Below, one piece after another: positions 6,848 to 15,887 of a stretch of DNA of 64,000 bases. The notes under the pieces are model-generated. The model was not told where the DNA came from, searched no databases, and worked only from the letters and a program-made list of their open reading frames with translations. The stretch comes from Parafannyhessea umbonata (GTDB taxonomy: Bacteria; Actinomycetota; Coriobacteriia; Coriobacteriales; Atopobiaceae): NCBI RefSeq assembly GCF_012844235.1, contig NZ_JABAGR010000001.1, positions 186,001-250,000 on the forward strand, written 5' to 3'. A program made the translations under genes and the position numbers. Each line of letters opens with the position of its first letter. Positions within the stretch are counted from its first letter, which is position 1.

Positions 6848-8728
6848 TTAGTCTAGCTCGCGCTTGCCGGTGCAGAGCTGCCAGTACTCGCCGCGCTGGG
6901 CCAGCAGCTCCTCGTGCGTGCCGCGCTCCACGATGCGGCCGTGCTCCAGCACCATGATGGCGTTCGCGTTGCGCACGGTGGAGAGCCGGTGCGCGATCAC
7001 GAACACGGTGCGCCCGCGCATGAGGGCGTCCATGCCGCGCTCGATGAGGGCCTCGGTGCGCGTGTCGATGGAGGACGTCGCCTCGTCCAGAATGAGGACG
7101 GGCGGGTCTGACACCGCGGCGCGCGCGATGGCTATGAGCTGGCGCTGTCCCTGCGAGAGGTTGGCGCCGTCGGACGTGATCCTGGTGTCGTAGCCGTTGG
7201 GGAGCCTCTGTATGAACGAGTCCGCGTTTGCGATGCGCGCGGCGTGGCGCACCTCGTCATCCGTGGCGTCGAGCTTGCCGAAGCGGATGTTGTCCGCGAC
7301 GGTGCCGCTGAACAGGTGCGTGTCCTGCAGCACGATGCCCAGGGTGGAGCGCAGGTCGTCCTTGCGGATGTCCCTCACGTCGATGCCGTCGTAGGTGATG
7401 GAGCCGGAGCGCACGTCGTAGAAGCGGTTTATGAGGTTGGTGATCGTGGTCTTGCCCGCGCCTGTGGACCCCACGAACGCGATCTTCTGGCCGGGCTTCG
7501 CGTAGAGCGAAAGGTGCGAGAGCACCGTCTGCCCGTCCTCGTAGCCAAAGGTGACGTCGTCCAGGCGCACATCGCCCGCAAGGGGCACGGCCCCGCCGCC
7601 CGGGAGCACCCAGCGCCATCCGGCCGCGCCGGCCGCCATGCGACGGGGGAGGTCCTTCTCGCCCGGCGCGCCCTCGCCTCCAGCGAGTTCCGCGTCGTGT
7701 GCGTGCTGCACCACGACCTTGCCCTCGTCCACCTCGGGCGGAAGCTCCATCACGGAAAACACGCGCTCCGCGCCGGCAAGCGCCGTGAGCACGAAGTTGC
7801 CAAGCTGCGTGAGCTGGTTGAGGGGCATGGTGGCCTGGCGCACGAACACCAGGTACGAGGCGAGGCTGCCCACGTCGGTCTGGCCGGCGATTGCCATCAT
7901 CGCGCCGAGCACGGCGACGGCGGCGTAGTTGACGTAGCCGATCACGACGGTGCTGGGCACCATGGTGAGGGCGTAGGCCTGCGCGCTGGTCCCCGTGCGG
8001 CGCAGGTCCTGGTTGAGGCGGCGGAAGCCGGCGAGGTTCGCGCCCTCGTGGTTGAAGACCTTCACGACCTTCTGGCCGGACATCATCTCTTCCACGTAGC
8101 CGTCCAGCGCGCCGAGCGTGGTCTGCTGCGCGGCGAAGTAGCGCTTGGAGCGCCTGCCCGAGAAGCGCGTGTACAGCACCACGACCGCGTCGCACGCGAG
8201 CGTCACGAGGGTGAGCCGCCAGTTGAGCACCAGCAGCAGCACCAGGGTGCCCACCGTCTGCACCGCCGCCTGCATCATGTTGGCGAAGCTGTTGTTGAGC
8301 GCCTCGCTTATGGTGTCGACGTCGTTGGTGAAGTAGCTCATCACGTCGCCGTTGCGCGTGCGGTCGAAGAACGACACCGGCAGGCGCATGATGTGGCCAA
8401 ACAGGTCGCGGCGGATGTCGAACACGATGTGCTGCGCCGCGTGCACCATGACCTGCGTGTACGCGAGCGCCGCCGCCACGGCCACCGCGTAGATGGCCGC
8501 CGTCGCCGCGACGTCCGCCGTGAAGCCCGCCGCGTCGCCGGCGGCGATGCGGTTCACGACCGGCTTGATCATGTACGTTCCCGCGAGGTTGCCCGCGCCC
8601 GCGACCGTCACCAGCACGGCCACGGCGAGCATGTGGAACTTCGCATGTCCCATGTAGCCCACGAACGTCCTCATGGTGCGGCGCATGTCCTTGGGCCGCG
8701 CGCCGCCCGATGCCTTACTCTGCGCCAT
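6848..8728 (-). CDS. ABC exporter half-transporter, subunit 2 of a heterodimer
   Basis: The roughly 626-residue protein has a six-helix exporter membrane domain and a C-terminal nucleotide-binding domain. The latter shows Walker A GSTGAGKTT, signature LSQGQRQ, and Walker B ending VLILDEATSS with the catalytic glutamate. Its partner is the overlapping upstream ABC gene, and a MarR regulator heads the operon. The linker between membrane and ATPase domains carries an unusual Gly/Ala-rich insert of about 45 residues containing APGEKDLP, encoded by the GGGCGAGAAGNNC word at 7655-7664. The ATG at 8728 overlaps the partner's stop by 14 bases; other ATGs at 8734 and 8737 are possible. The likely role is drug, peptide or lipid efflux; the substrate is unknown. 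Confidence 0.92.
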   Translation of the reverse strand: MAQSKASGGARPKDMRRTMRTFVGYMGHAKFHMLAVAVLVTVAGAGNLAGTYMIKPVVNRIAAGDAAGFTADVAATAAIYAVAVAAALAYTQVMVHAAQHIVFDIRRDLFGHIMRLPVSFFDRTRNGDVMSYFTNDVDTISEALNNSFANMMQAAVQTVGTLVLLLVLNWRLTLVTLACDAVVVLYTRFSGRRSKRYFAAQQTTLGALDGYVEEMMSGQKVVKVFNHEGANLAGFRRLNQDLRRTGTSAQAYALTMVPSTVVIGYVNYAAVAVLGAMMAIAGQTDVGSLASYLVFVRQATMPLNQLTQLGNFVLTALAGAERVFSVMELPPEVDEGKVVVQHAHDAELAGGEGAPGEKDLPRRMAAGAAGWRWVLPGGGAVPLAGDVRLDDVTFGYEDGQTVLSHLSLYAKPGQKIAFVGSTGAGKTTITNLINRFYDVRSGSITYDGIDVRDIRKDDLRSTLGIVLQDTHLFSGTVADNIRFGKLDATDDEVRHAARIANADSFIQRLPNGYDTRITSDGANLSQGQRQLIAIARAAVSDPPVLILDEATSSIDTRTEALIERGMDALMRGRTVFVIAHRLSTVRNANAIMVLEHGRIVERGTHEELLAQRGEYWQLCTGKRELD

Positions 8729-10457
8729 CGCCATCATCCCCCGTGGTGTTCTGCGAGTAATAGAGTTCCTGGTAGATGGGGTCGCTCGCAAGCAGCTGCG
8801 CATGCGTCCCCGTTGCGTGCACGCGGCCGTCGTCCAGGATCACGATCTGGTCCGCGTCCATGACGGAGCTCACGCGTTGCGCGATGATCACCTTCGTCAC
8901 GCCGTGCAGGCGTGCGAGCCCCGCGCGTATGCGGGCGTCCGTCGCGGTGTCCACGGCGCTGGTGGAGTCGTCGAACACCATCACCTTGGGGTGCGCCAGC
9001 AGCGTGCGCGCGATGCACAGGCGCTGCTTCTGCCCGCCAGATACGTTGCCGCCGCCGTGGCCAAGGTCGGCGTCGAGCCCGCCTATGCGGTCCAGGAACT
9101 CGTCCACGCACGCGACGTGGCATGCCTGAAGTATCTCCTGGTCAGACGCCTTAGGGTTGCCCCAGCGCAGGTTGTCGCGTACGGTGCCCGAGAAGAGCAC
9201 GTTCTTCTGGAGCACCATCCCCACGCCCGCGCGCAGGGCGTGCACGTCGTAGTCGCGCACGTCGCGCCCGCCCACGTAAACGGCGCCCTCCGTCGCGTCG
9301 TACAGGCGCGGCAGCAGCTGTACCAGCGACGACTTTCCCGACCCCGTGCCGCCGAGGATGCCGACGGTGGAGCCTGGCTCAAAGCGAAGCGACACGTGCT
9401 CCAGCACGTTCCTGCGCGCGGAGGCGCTGTACTTGAACGAGACGTCGCGCAGCTCCACGGAGCCGTCCGACACCTCCTTCGCGCCCGTGGGGTTTGGGTC
9501 CATGGCCGGCTCTTCCCGCAGAACCTCGCACACGCGTCCCACGCTCGTTATCGCGCGCGCAAGCAGCAGGAACACGCTCGATATCATGTTGAGCGAGTTC
9601 ATGATCAGCAGCACGTAGCTCATGAAGCCGGTCAGCGTGCCCACGCCGATCTCGCCGGAGGCGACCATCTGTCCGCCAAACCACAGCAGCCCCACGTTCG
9701 CCACGGCCATGGCCGCCTGGAACACGGGCATGTTCAGGACGGCGCCGCCAAACGTGTGCGTCGCGGTGTCTGCAAGCGATGCGTTCACGTCCTCGAAGCG
9801 CTCCGCCACGTGGCCCTCGCGCACGTACGCCTTGATGGCGCGTATGGCCACCAGGTCCTCCTGCAGCGTCTCGTTCAGGCGGTCCATCACGCCCTGCAGC
9901 ACCGCGTACTGCGGCGCCACGTGGTGCACGATGAGCCCCAGCGCAACCGCAAGAAACGGCAGTATCACGAAGAACACCACCGCGAGCCGCGCGCTCATGG
10001 TGCACGCCAGCGCCAGGCCGGCCACCAGCATGACGGGGCTGCGCAGAAGCGGCCTCACGCCCATCACGAACGCGTTCTGGATGACGGTGATGTCGGTGGT
10101 CAGGCGCGTTACCAGCGAGGAAGACTCGAACTCGTCCAGGTTAGAGAACGCGTATCCCTGCAGGTGGGCGTACTCCGCCTCGCGCAGGTTGGCGCCAAAG
10201 CCCATGGCGGCCTTGGCCGAGAAGTGCGAGTACCCAAGGCCGCAGACGCCTGCCAGAAGCGCCACCGCCACCATCCGACGGCCCGTCGCAAGCACGAGCG
10301 CCAGGCTGCCCGACGCGATCCCCACGTCCACGATGCGCGCCATCAGGAAGGGGATCGCGAGCTCCGCGATGGTCTCGCCCACGATCAGGAGCGTCGCCGC
10401 CAGCATGCTAAGCCGGTATCCGCGCAGGTAGCGCGCCACATAGCGAAGGTCCTCCAT
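8715..10457 (-). CDS. ABC exporter half-transporter, subunit 1 of a heterodimer
   Basis: The 580-residue exporter subunit begins MEDLRYVARYLRGYR, sharing one base with the stop of the MarR gene (TGATG), which indicates translational coupling. The membrane domain is followed by an ATPase domain with Walker A GGTGSGKSS and signature VSGGQKQR. Walker B reads VMVFDDSTSAVD: the residue after the Walker B aspartate is Asp instead of the catalytic Glu. One such degenerate site is known in heterodimeric exporters (BmrCD, LmrCD, TM287/288), where the partner supplies the canonical site, as here. The operon order marR-ABC-ABC points to efflux induced by a ligand of the MarR protein. Confidence 0.93.
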   Translation of the reverse strand: MEDLRYVARYLRGYRLSMLAATLLIVGETIAELAIPFLMARIVDVGIASGSLALVLATGRRMVAVALLAGVCGLGYSHFSAKAAMGFGANLREAEYAHLQGYAFSNLDEFESSSLVTRLTTDITVIQNAFVMGVRPLLRSPVMLVAGLALACTMSARLAVVFFVILPFLAVALGLIVHHVAPQYAVLQGVMDRLNETLQEDLVAIRAIKAYVREGHVAERFEDVNASLADTATHTFGGAVLNMPVFQAAMAVANVGLLWFGGQMVASGEIGVGTLTGFMSYVLLIMNSLNMISSVFLLLARAITSVGRVCEVLREEPAMDPNPTGAKEVSDGSVELRDVSFKYSASARRNVLEHVSLRFEPGSTVGILGGTGSGKSSLVQLLPRLYDATEGAVYVGGRDVRDYDVHALRAGVGMVLQKNVLFSGTVRDNLRWGNPKASDQEILQACHVACVDEFLDRIGGLDADLGHGGGNVSGGQKQRLCIARTLLAHPKVMVFDDSTSAVDTATDARIRAGLARLHGVTKVIIAQRVSSVMDADQIVILDDGRVHATGTHAQLLASDPIYQELYYSQNTTGDDGDGAE

Positions 10458-10942
10458 CACAGCGCCTCCTTGTCGGGGGCGGTGCCGCGGTTCGCGCGCC
10501 GCAGGTTCGCGTGGATGCGGCCTAGGTAGTCCTGCAGCCGGGCCACCTCCTCGGGCGAGAAGCCCGCGAGCATGGTCGCGCCCTCCTCGTCGCAGCACCG
10601 GTCCCACTCGGCCAGGGCAGCCCTGCCCTCCCCGGTGACCTCCGCAAGCCTGGTGCGACGGTCTTCTCCCCGTGTCATGCGCACGAAGCCGCTCTGGCTG
10701 AGCGAGGCGAGCATGCGGCTGACGGCCGCGGGGTCAAGCTCGAAGTACTCCGCGAGCGCCCGCTGGCTGCACGGGCCGTTTACGCGCAGGTATCCCAGGA
10801 TCTTGGGCTGGCCCGGCCCCAGGCCGATCTTGGCCATTCGCGGCCGCAGGTAGTTTGTCTGCGCATGTAGCGCGCGGTAGAGCATCATGTGCGTGTCGCT
10901 GAGGGAGCGTCCCTCTGACGGCACGTCGGTCTGTTGCTGCAT
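10457..10942 (-). CDS. MarR-family transcriptional regulator of the ABC exporter operon
   Basis: The 161-residue protein has the MarR winged helix: ILGYLRVNGPCSQRALAEYFELDPAAVSRMLASLSQSGFV with the wing MTRGEDRRTRLAEVT. I placed the start at the ATG at 10942, preceded by AAGGAGAGG. The ATG at 10960 lies inside an operator palindrome and lacks a ribosome site. It is the first gene of a coupled operon with the two exporter subunits. Three TTGAC-type palindromes upstream suggest autorepression relieved by an exported compound. One GGGCGAGAAGNNC word (10553-10562) is read here on the opposite strand as Phe-Ser-Pro. Confidence 0.92.
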   Translation of the reverse strand: MQQQTDVPSEGRSLSDTHMMLYRALHAQTNYLRPRMAKIGLGPGQPKILGYLRVNGPCSQRALAEYFELDPAAVSRMLASLSQSGFVRMTRGEDRRTRLAEVTGEGRAALAEWDRCCDEEGATMLAGFSPEEVARLQDYLGRIHANLRRANRGTAPDKEAL

Positions 10943-10953
10943 AGTGCCTCTCC

Positions 10954-11023
10954 TTGACATGTCAACCTTTAGTCGGCAGCTAGCCTACTCTCATCGGTTG
11001 ACGTGTCAAGGTTGATATGTCAA
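10954..11023. promoter_or_regulatory. Three MarR-type operator palindromes
   Basis: TTGACATGTCAA at 10954-10965 is a perfect 12-bp palindrome. TTGACGTGTCAA at 10998-11009 and TTGATATGTCAA at 11012-11023 differ from it by one base each. All lie just upstream of the marR start. The last two are 14 bases apart start to start and the first is 44 bases from the second. The DNA between marR and the HD gene is otherwise empty. The arrangement fits cooperative autorepression; binding itself is inferred. Confidence 0.75.
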
Positions 11024-11072
11024 ACAAACACGAGCTTCACGCATCGGCGCTCCGGGGCGCCGCCGTGCGTCG

Positions 11073-11567
11073 CTACGCCGCAGGCGCAAACATGGCCGCA
11101 AACAGCGCAAGCCCGGTCTTCGTGCCAAAGAACGGAGCCGGTCCCGTGGGCGCGGGCCTGCCGTCGCGCACGGCCTCGGACGTGTTCACCAGCCAGTCCG
11201 CCTCCAGGATCACCTGGTGCACCGCGCCGTCCACCGGCTCGTACGTGTGGTGGTGCGACACGACCCACGCAATGCGCTCCACGGTCTCCTGGGGCTCGTC
11301 CGTTCCCGCGAAGAACTCCCTCACGAGCGGCGCGGATTCCTTCTCTTGCAGCTTGCCGGGCGCAGAACCGTACTTCTTGCGGCACAGTGGGCACGCAATG
11401 TCGTGCACCACAGCTGTCAGCTCTATCACGTGCAAGGTCCCCGCGTCGAGCCCCTCGCCCTCCGCAATGGCCTTTGCCAGGCCAAACACGTGCAGCAGGT
11501 GGTCAACGTCGTGCAGGTTTCCCGCCGAGAAGTCCACCATCTTGGCTATTGCCTCTCCCGTGAGCAT
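11073..11567 (-). CDS. HD-domain phosphohydrolase
   Basis: The 164-residue protein carries an HD metal-binding domain. HDVDHLLHVFGLAKAIAEGE gives the first histidines, ELTAVVHDIACP the HD pair, and VVSHHHTYEP further metal ligands. Proteins of this size and type act as small-molecule phosphohydrolases in the cytoplasm; the substrate is not readable. The ATG at 11567 with AAGGAGG six bases before it is clearly better than upstream in-frame starts. It is transcribed toward the MarR operon promoter region, with about 50 bases between the stop and the operators. Confidence 0.8.
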   Translation of the reverse strand: MLTGEAIAKMVDFSAGNLHDVDHLLHVFGLAKAIAEGEGLDAGTLHVIELTAVVHDIACPLCRKKYGSAPGKLQEKESAPLVREFFAGTDEPQETVERIAWVVSHHHTYEPVDGAVHQVILEADWLVNTSEAVRDGRPAPTGPAPFFGTKTGLALFAAMFAPAA

Positions 11568-11769
11568 GCGTCCTCCTTGCTTGTGGCGTCCGGTCGCGCC
11601 TTTGTGCGCCGGCCCGACGCGCCTTGCGTCCTTTCCCGCCAGTATGATGGCTTCGCCGCGCGCCCGCACGCGCGCGTAACCGTTGCGACACCTCGCCATT
11701 GCACCGCGGTCGGCACCGCGGTGCTACCATGTCCTGCGCAGACGCACCCGCGCAAGAGGGAGGTTCGCC

Positions 11770-12597
11770 ATGGCCCGGGGTTCGGAACACGCGCACACGC
11801 TGCTTGGGGTGACGGGGGAGCATGGGCCCTCCGCCCGACTGTTCGTGCGCGACGAGGTACCGGCACGGCCGGAAGGCCTTCCCCTGGTGCTGGTGCACGG
11901 CGCGGGCGTCGATTCCAGCTTTTACGACGGCCTCGCCACGTGCATGCCGGCGCGGCGCACCGTCCGCTATGACCGCCGCGGCTGTGGCAAAAGCACGGAC
12001 GCGCTGGACGGCGACTGGTCGCTCGACGCGCAGGCGCGCGACCTGGCATCCGTGATCCGCGCGGTGGGCGGCAGGGCAGACGTCGTCGCGCACAGCCTCG
12101 GCGCCGTTGTGGCGCTCCGGCTCCTCGAGCGCGAGCCGCGGCTCTTCCGCAGACTGGTGGCCCTGGAGCCTCCCATCTTCAGCGGCCTGGACCCAGACGA
12201 CGAGGTCTTCGGCAACATCGGTCGCGCCCGCAAGGCACTTGCAAGGCATCGCTCCAGCACGGCGCTCTACCTCACCACCCAGCGGGAGTCCATCGGCGAG
12301 GCCGTCGTGCCGTACTCCGCGCGCGAGCTCGAGCATCGCGAGCGCAACCTGCAGACGAGCTTCTCACGCGAGACCTGGGCGTTCGACTACGTGCCGGATT
12401 GCGATGCCATCCGCGGCTCCGGCGTGCCCGTCCTCTTGTGCATCGGCCGCCAGAGCGATGGCACCTACCACGCGCGCAACCTGGACTTCCTGTGCCAGGG
12501 TCTTGGCGCGACGCCCGTCGTCATGCCCGGTGGCCACAACGGAGTGCGCGACTACCCCGGCGAGGTCGCCGCCGCGATCCAGGACTGGCTTCGCTAG
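11770..12597 (+). CDS. Alpha/beta-hydrolase fold protein
   Basis: The 275-residue protein shows the fold's marks in order: LVLVHGAGVDSSFYDGL with the oxyanion HG, YDRRGCGKS after strand 4, the nucleophile elbow AHSLGA (serine at about 108), and the C-terminal catalytic histidine in MPGGHNG. The likely acid is in the segment VPVLLCIGRQSDG. It is a soluble cytoplasmic hydrolase with unknown ester, amide or related substrate. GGGAGG precedes the ATG at 11770; an in-frame ATG at 11683 has no ribosome site. It stands next to the lower-GC defence-like pair. Confidence 0.82.
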   Translation: MARGSEHAHTLLGVTGEHGPSARLFVRDEVPARPEGLPLVLVHGAGVDSSFYDGLATCMPARRTVRYDRRGCGKSTDALDGDWSLDAQARDLASVIRAVGGRADVVAHSLGAVVALRLLEREPRLFRRLVALEPPIFSGLDPDDEVFGNIGRARKALARHRSSTALYLTTQRESIGEAVVPYSARELEHRERNLQTSFSRETWAFDYVPDCDAIRGSGVPVLLCIGRQSDGTYHARNLDFLCQGLGATPVVMPGGHNGVRDYPGEVAAAIQDWLR

Positions 12598-12752
12598 ACG
12601 CCACGCGCCCCGCATCGCCGAATACGCCACCGCGCGCACGGCGAGAAGAGCGCGCATGCCTTGGCCGTTTGCCATCCGCTCTCAGTTTTTATTTGCACGC
12701 TGGAGGCTCGTGCGCGATCCTGGTGCAGATTGGCGCAAGGGATGGGGGCAGA

Positions 12753-15700
12753 ATGCTAGAGCCGGGTCTTTACGAGCAAACTATCAGCAGGGAACTGAAA
12801 GAGGAGCTCGAGTCAGAGAAGGACGCGCTCGTCTCCGACCTTCGCAAGATCGACGAGGCGGAAGCGCCAAAAATTCTTGCCGAGTACGTGGCCGAGGTCG
12901 CCGAGGCTGCCCTTGCAAGGATCAGCGAGTCTGGTAAGGATTCTCTCGAGAACCAGATTCAACTTGCAAATAAGATGATCGGCGCCCTGGATTCGTCAGG
13001 CGATCTCGTGGGCGATTCCCATCAGCTGCTCTCCCTTGTCCCAAAGGCGGTGCATGAGATTCGCGGGAGGAGCGAACGCGACATTCTTCGGCCGGAGACT
13101 CCAATGGCGCAGAGCTCCCTCTTCACCGGGGCTAGGCACGAGCCATCGATGGGATCCGAGCTCAAGAAGGAGATCGTCTCTGCGGATCGGATCGATATGC
13201 TGGTCTCGTTCATCAAGTGGCCGGGACTTCGCATCATTCTGCCAGAGCTGAGGCTGTTCTCCGAAAAAGGCGGCAAGCTCAGGGTCATCACGACGTCATA
13301 TATAGGTGCGACCGATGTGAAGGCTATCGACGAGCTTAGCGAGCTGCCCAACGCTGAGGTGAAGGTCTCATACGATACTAGGGGCACTCGCCTACACGCG
13401 AAGGCATATGTGTTCTATCGCAAGACGGGCTTTACGACTGCTTACGTGGGTTCGTCCAATCTTTCTAACCCAGCCATTACGAGCGGGCTCGAGTGGAACG
13501 TGAAGGTCGCACAGCGAGAGCTGCCTGACACGATGGCGAAGATACGTGCGACGTTCGAGTCATATTGGGAGTCAAACGATTTCGAGTCTTACGATAGGAG
13601 TCAGCACGATCGCTTCGTAGAGGCCGTAAAGCGAGAGCGTGGGGAGAAAACCTCTAGTGACCTTGTGTACTTCTTCGATCTGAGGCCGTATCCGTTCCAG
13701 CGCGAGATCCTCGATCGGCTTCGTGCAGAGCGCGAGGTTGGTGACCACTGGCGAAACCTTGTTATTGCCGCGACTGGCACGGGAAAGACGGTAATATCGG
13801 CGTTTGACTATAGGGAGTTCTGCGCTCGCTACAACGACGGCAGACGGGCGCGCATGCTGTTCGTGGCTCATCGCGAGGAGATCCTCAAGCAGGCTCTCGC
13901 GACCTACCGAAGTGTTCTTCGTGACGCGAACTTCGGGGACCTCCTTGTTGGATCCTACGTACCGGGGAGCCTAGACCATCTTTTCGCATCGGTGCAGTCT
14001 ATTAACTCAAGGGGGCTAACGGGGTCGCTTGATCCGTCCTACTACGACTACATTGTGGTGGACGAGTTTCATCATGCTCCCGCGCCATCGTACCAGCGTC
14101 TAATGGAGCACTTCTCGCCAATGGTGCTGCTGGGCCTCACGGGCACCCCAGAGCGAATGGACGGCAAGAGCGTTCTGCCGTGGTTTGATAACAGGATTGC
14201 CGCCGAGATTAGGCTGCCAGAGGCCATCGATCGGAAGTTGCTCTGCCCGTTCCAGTACTTTGGCGTTACGGACGAGGTCGACCTGAGTCGACTGAAGTGG
14301 TCGCGCGGCGGCTACGAGACCTCTCAGCTCGAGGACGTGTATGTGTACCAGGAGCATCAGGCGAAGCGACGTGCTGAGCATATAATTCGGTCGCTGGATA
14401 GGTATGTGACAGGCATCGAGTCCGTGCGAGGCATCGGATTCTGCGTCTCGGTCAAGCACGCCGACTTCATGGCAAGTCAGTTCAACGACCATGGGATAAA
14501 GTCCGTCTCTGTAACGGGGCAGACGCCAGAGGACAGGCGTAACGCGGCGAAGCGGCAACTCGCGGCAGGTGATATCAAGTTTGTCTTCACGGTGGACGTC
14601 TACAACGAGGGAGTTGATATCCCCGAGGTCAATACGGTGCTGTTCCTCCGCCCGACGGAATCTCTCACGGTTTTCCTGCAGCAACTCGGGCGAGGCCTCA
14701 GACTCTCTGAGGGCAAGGATTGCCTTACGGTCTTGGACTTCATTGGACAGCAGAACAAGCACTACGATTTCGAGTCCAAGTTCTCCGCCCTGCTTTCGAA
14801 TACGCACAAGCCGATGAGTAGGGAGATCAAAGAGGGCTTCTCGTCTGTGCCAAAGGGATGCTACATACATCTTGAGAAGGTTGCGGCGGAGTACGTCCTG
14901 AAGCACGTAAGCCAATCCTATGGTGTGAAGTCTGGCCTTGTGAGCCGAATCTCTACCTTCACTGAGGATACGGGGCTCGATCTCACGCTTTCCAACTTTC
15001 TTGCGTCAACGGGCGTCGACCCCAAGATGCTATTCGGCAAGTACTGCTTCTCACGCCTGTGTGTGGAGGCGGGCGTGAGAGACGACTTTCGCGATCCGGA
15101 CGAGGAGCTGTTAACAAAGGCCTTGGCGCACATCTGCTCCATCGACTCTCGTCGTTGGATTGCATTCCTGCTGCGAGCGCTGCCGCTGATTGCCGATGGA
15201 AAGAGCAACTTTAACGATCTGGAGATGAGCTGGCTGAGAATGCTCCAGATCACGCTTCTGCCGAATGCGACCGAGTCCGAGCTCCGAGATGAGACGATTG
15301 GGCATCTGAGGGGACTTCTGAGAAACGAGACCATGTTTGCGGAGATCACCGAGCTCCTGCGCTTCAACCTCGATCACATCGATTTCATCGACGAGCCGGT
15401 GAACCCTGGCTTTGACTGTCCCCTTGATCTCCACTGCCAATACTCACGCGACCAGATATTCGTCGGCCTTGATTATCTGAACCCGGGCGTCGTGAGGCAG
15501 GGTGTCAAATGGTTGCCCGAAAAACGCTGCGACGTCCTTATAAATACGTTGAACAAAGCGGAGAGGGATTACTCTCCGTCGACCATGTACGAGGACTATT
15601 CGATCAGCGAGAGTCTCTTCCACTGGCAGAGCCAAAGCACGACGAGTGATTCAAGCAAGACGGGACAGCGCTATATACATCATGAGGAGTATGGATCGAA

Positions 15701-15878
15701 GGTCCTTCTCTTCGTGAGGGAGTATAAGAAGGACGCTGCGGGTACGGCACCGTTCACGTTTCTGGGGATGGTTGACTACGTCTCGCACGAAGGCTCGAAG
15801 CCGATGAACATCGTCTGGCATCTCGAGAGGCCCATGCCAACGAAGTTCCTGAGGAAGACGAACAGGCTCGCAAGTTAG
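12753..15878 (+). CDS. PLD-nuclease/superfamily II helicase/DUF3427 defence-type protein
   Basis: This 1041-residue protein has four parts. Residues 1 to about 110 are helical (begins MLEPGLYEQTISRELKEEL). About 125-290 is a phospholipase D-type nuclease domain with LHAKAYVFYRKTGF...AYVGSSNLSNPA as its single HxK motif. About 310-700 is a superfamily II helicase with Walker A AATGTGKT near 339, DEFHHAP near 435, LLGLTGTPERMDG and QLGRGLRLSEG. The C-terminal DUF3427-like domain contains the FREYKKD/FTFLGMVDY pattern. Proteins of this build are common in bacterial defence islands and likely process foreign DNA; this role is inference. Lower GC and different codon use, with no copy of the perfect GGGCGAGAAGNNC word, suggest acquisition. 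The start has GGGATGGGGGCAGA before the ATG; a much longer in-frame extension upstream overlaps the hydrolase and is not credible. Confidence 0.85.
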   Translation: MLEPGLYEQTISRELKEELESEKDALVSDLRKIDEAEAPKILAEYVAEVAEAALARISESGKDSLENQIQLANKMIGALDSSGDLVGDSHQLLSLVPKAVHEIRGRSERDILRPETPMAQSSLFTGARHEPSMGSELKKEIVSADRIDMLVSFIKWPGLRIILPELRLFSEKGGKLRVITTSYIGATDVKAIDELSELPNAEVKVSYDTRGTRLHAKAYVFYRKTGFTTAYVGSSNLSNPAITSGLEWNVKVAQRELPDTMAKIRATFESYWESNDFESYDRSQHDRFVEAVKRERGEKTSSDLVYFFDLRPYPFQREILDRLRAEREVGDHWRNLVIAATGTGKTVISAFDYREFCARYNDGRRARMLFVAHREEILKQALATYRSVLRDANFGDLLVGSYVPGSLDHLFASVQSINSRGLTGSLDPSYYDYIVVDEFHHAPAPSYQRLMEHFSPMVLLGLTGTPERMDGKSVLPWFDNRIAAEIRLPEAIDRKLLCPFQYFGVTDEVDLSRLKWSRGGYETSQLEDVYVYQEHQAKRRAEHIIRSLDRYVTGIESVRGIGFCVSVKHADFMASQFNDHGIKSVSVTGQTPEDRRNAAKRQLAAGDIKFVFTVDVYNEGVDIPEVNTVLFLRPTESLTVFLQQLGRGLRLSEGKDCLTVLDFIGQQNKHYDFESKFSALLSNTHKPMSREIKEGFSSVPKGCYIHLEKVAAEYVLKHVSQSYGVKSGLVSRISTFTEDTGLDLTLSNFLASTGVDPKMLFGKYCFSRLCVEAGVRDDFRDPDEELLTKALAHICSIDSRRWIAFLLRALPLIADGKSNFNDLEMSWLRMLQITLLPNATESELRDETIGHLRGLLRNETMFAEITELLRFNLDHIDFIDEPVNPGFDCPLDLHCQYSRDQIFVGLDYLNPGVVRQGVKWLPEKRCDVLINTLNKAERDYSPSTMYEDYSISESLFHWQSQSTTSDSSKTGQRYIHHEEYGSKVLLFVREYKKDAAGTAPFTFLGMVDYVSHEGSKPMNIVWHLERPMPTKFLRKTNRLAS

Positions 15879-15887
15879 GCGTATTTG

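Noticed and set aside
12399-12752. Long in-frame extension before the helicase gene
   Set aside because: It overlaps the well-supported hydrolase in another frame and has low-complexity Arg/Pro content; the ATG at 12753 matches the family start.
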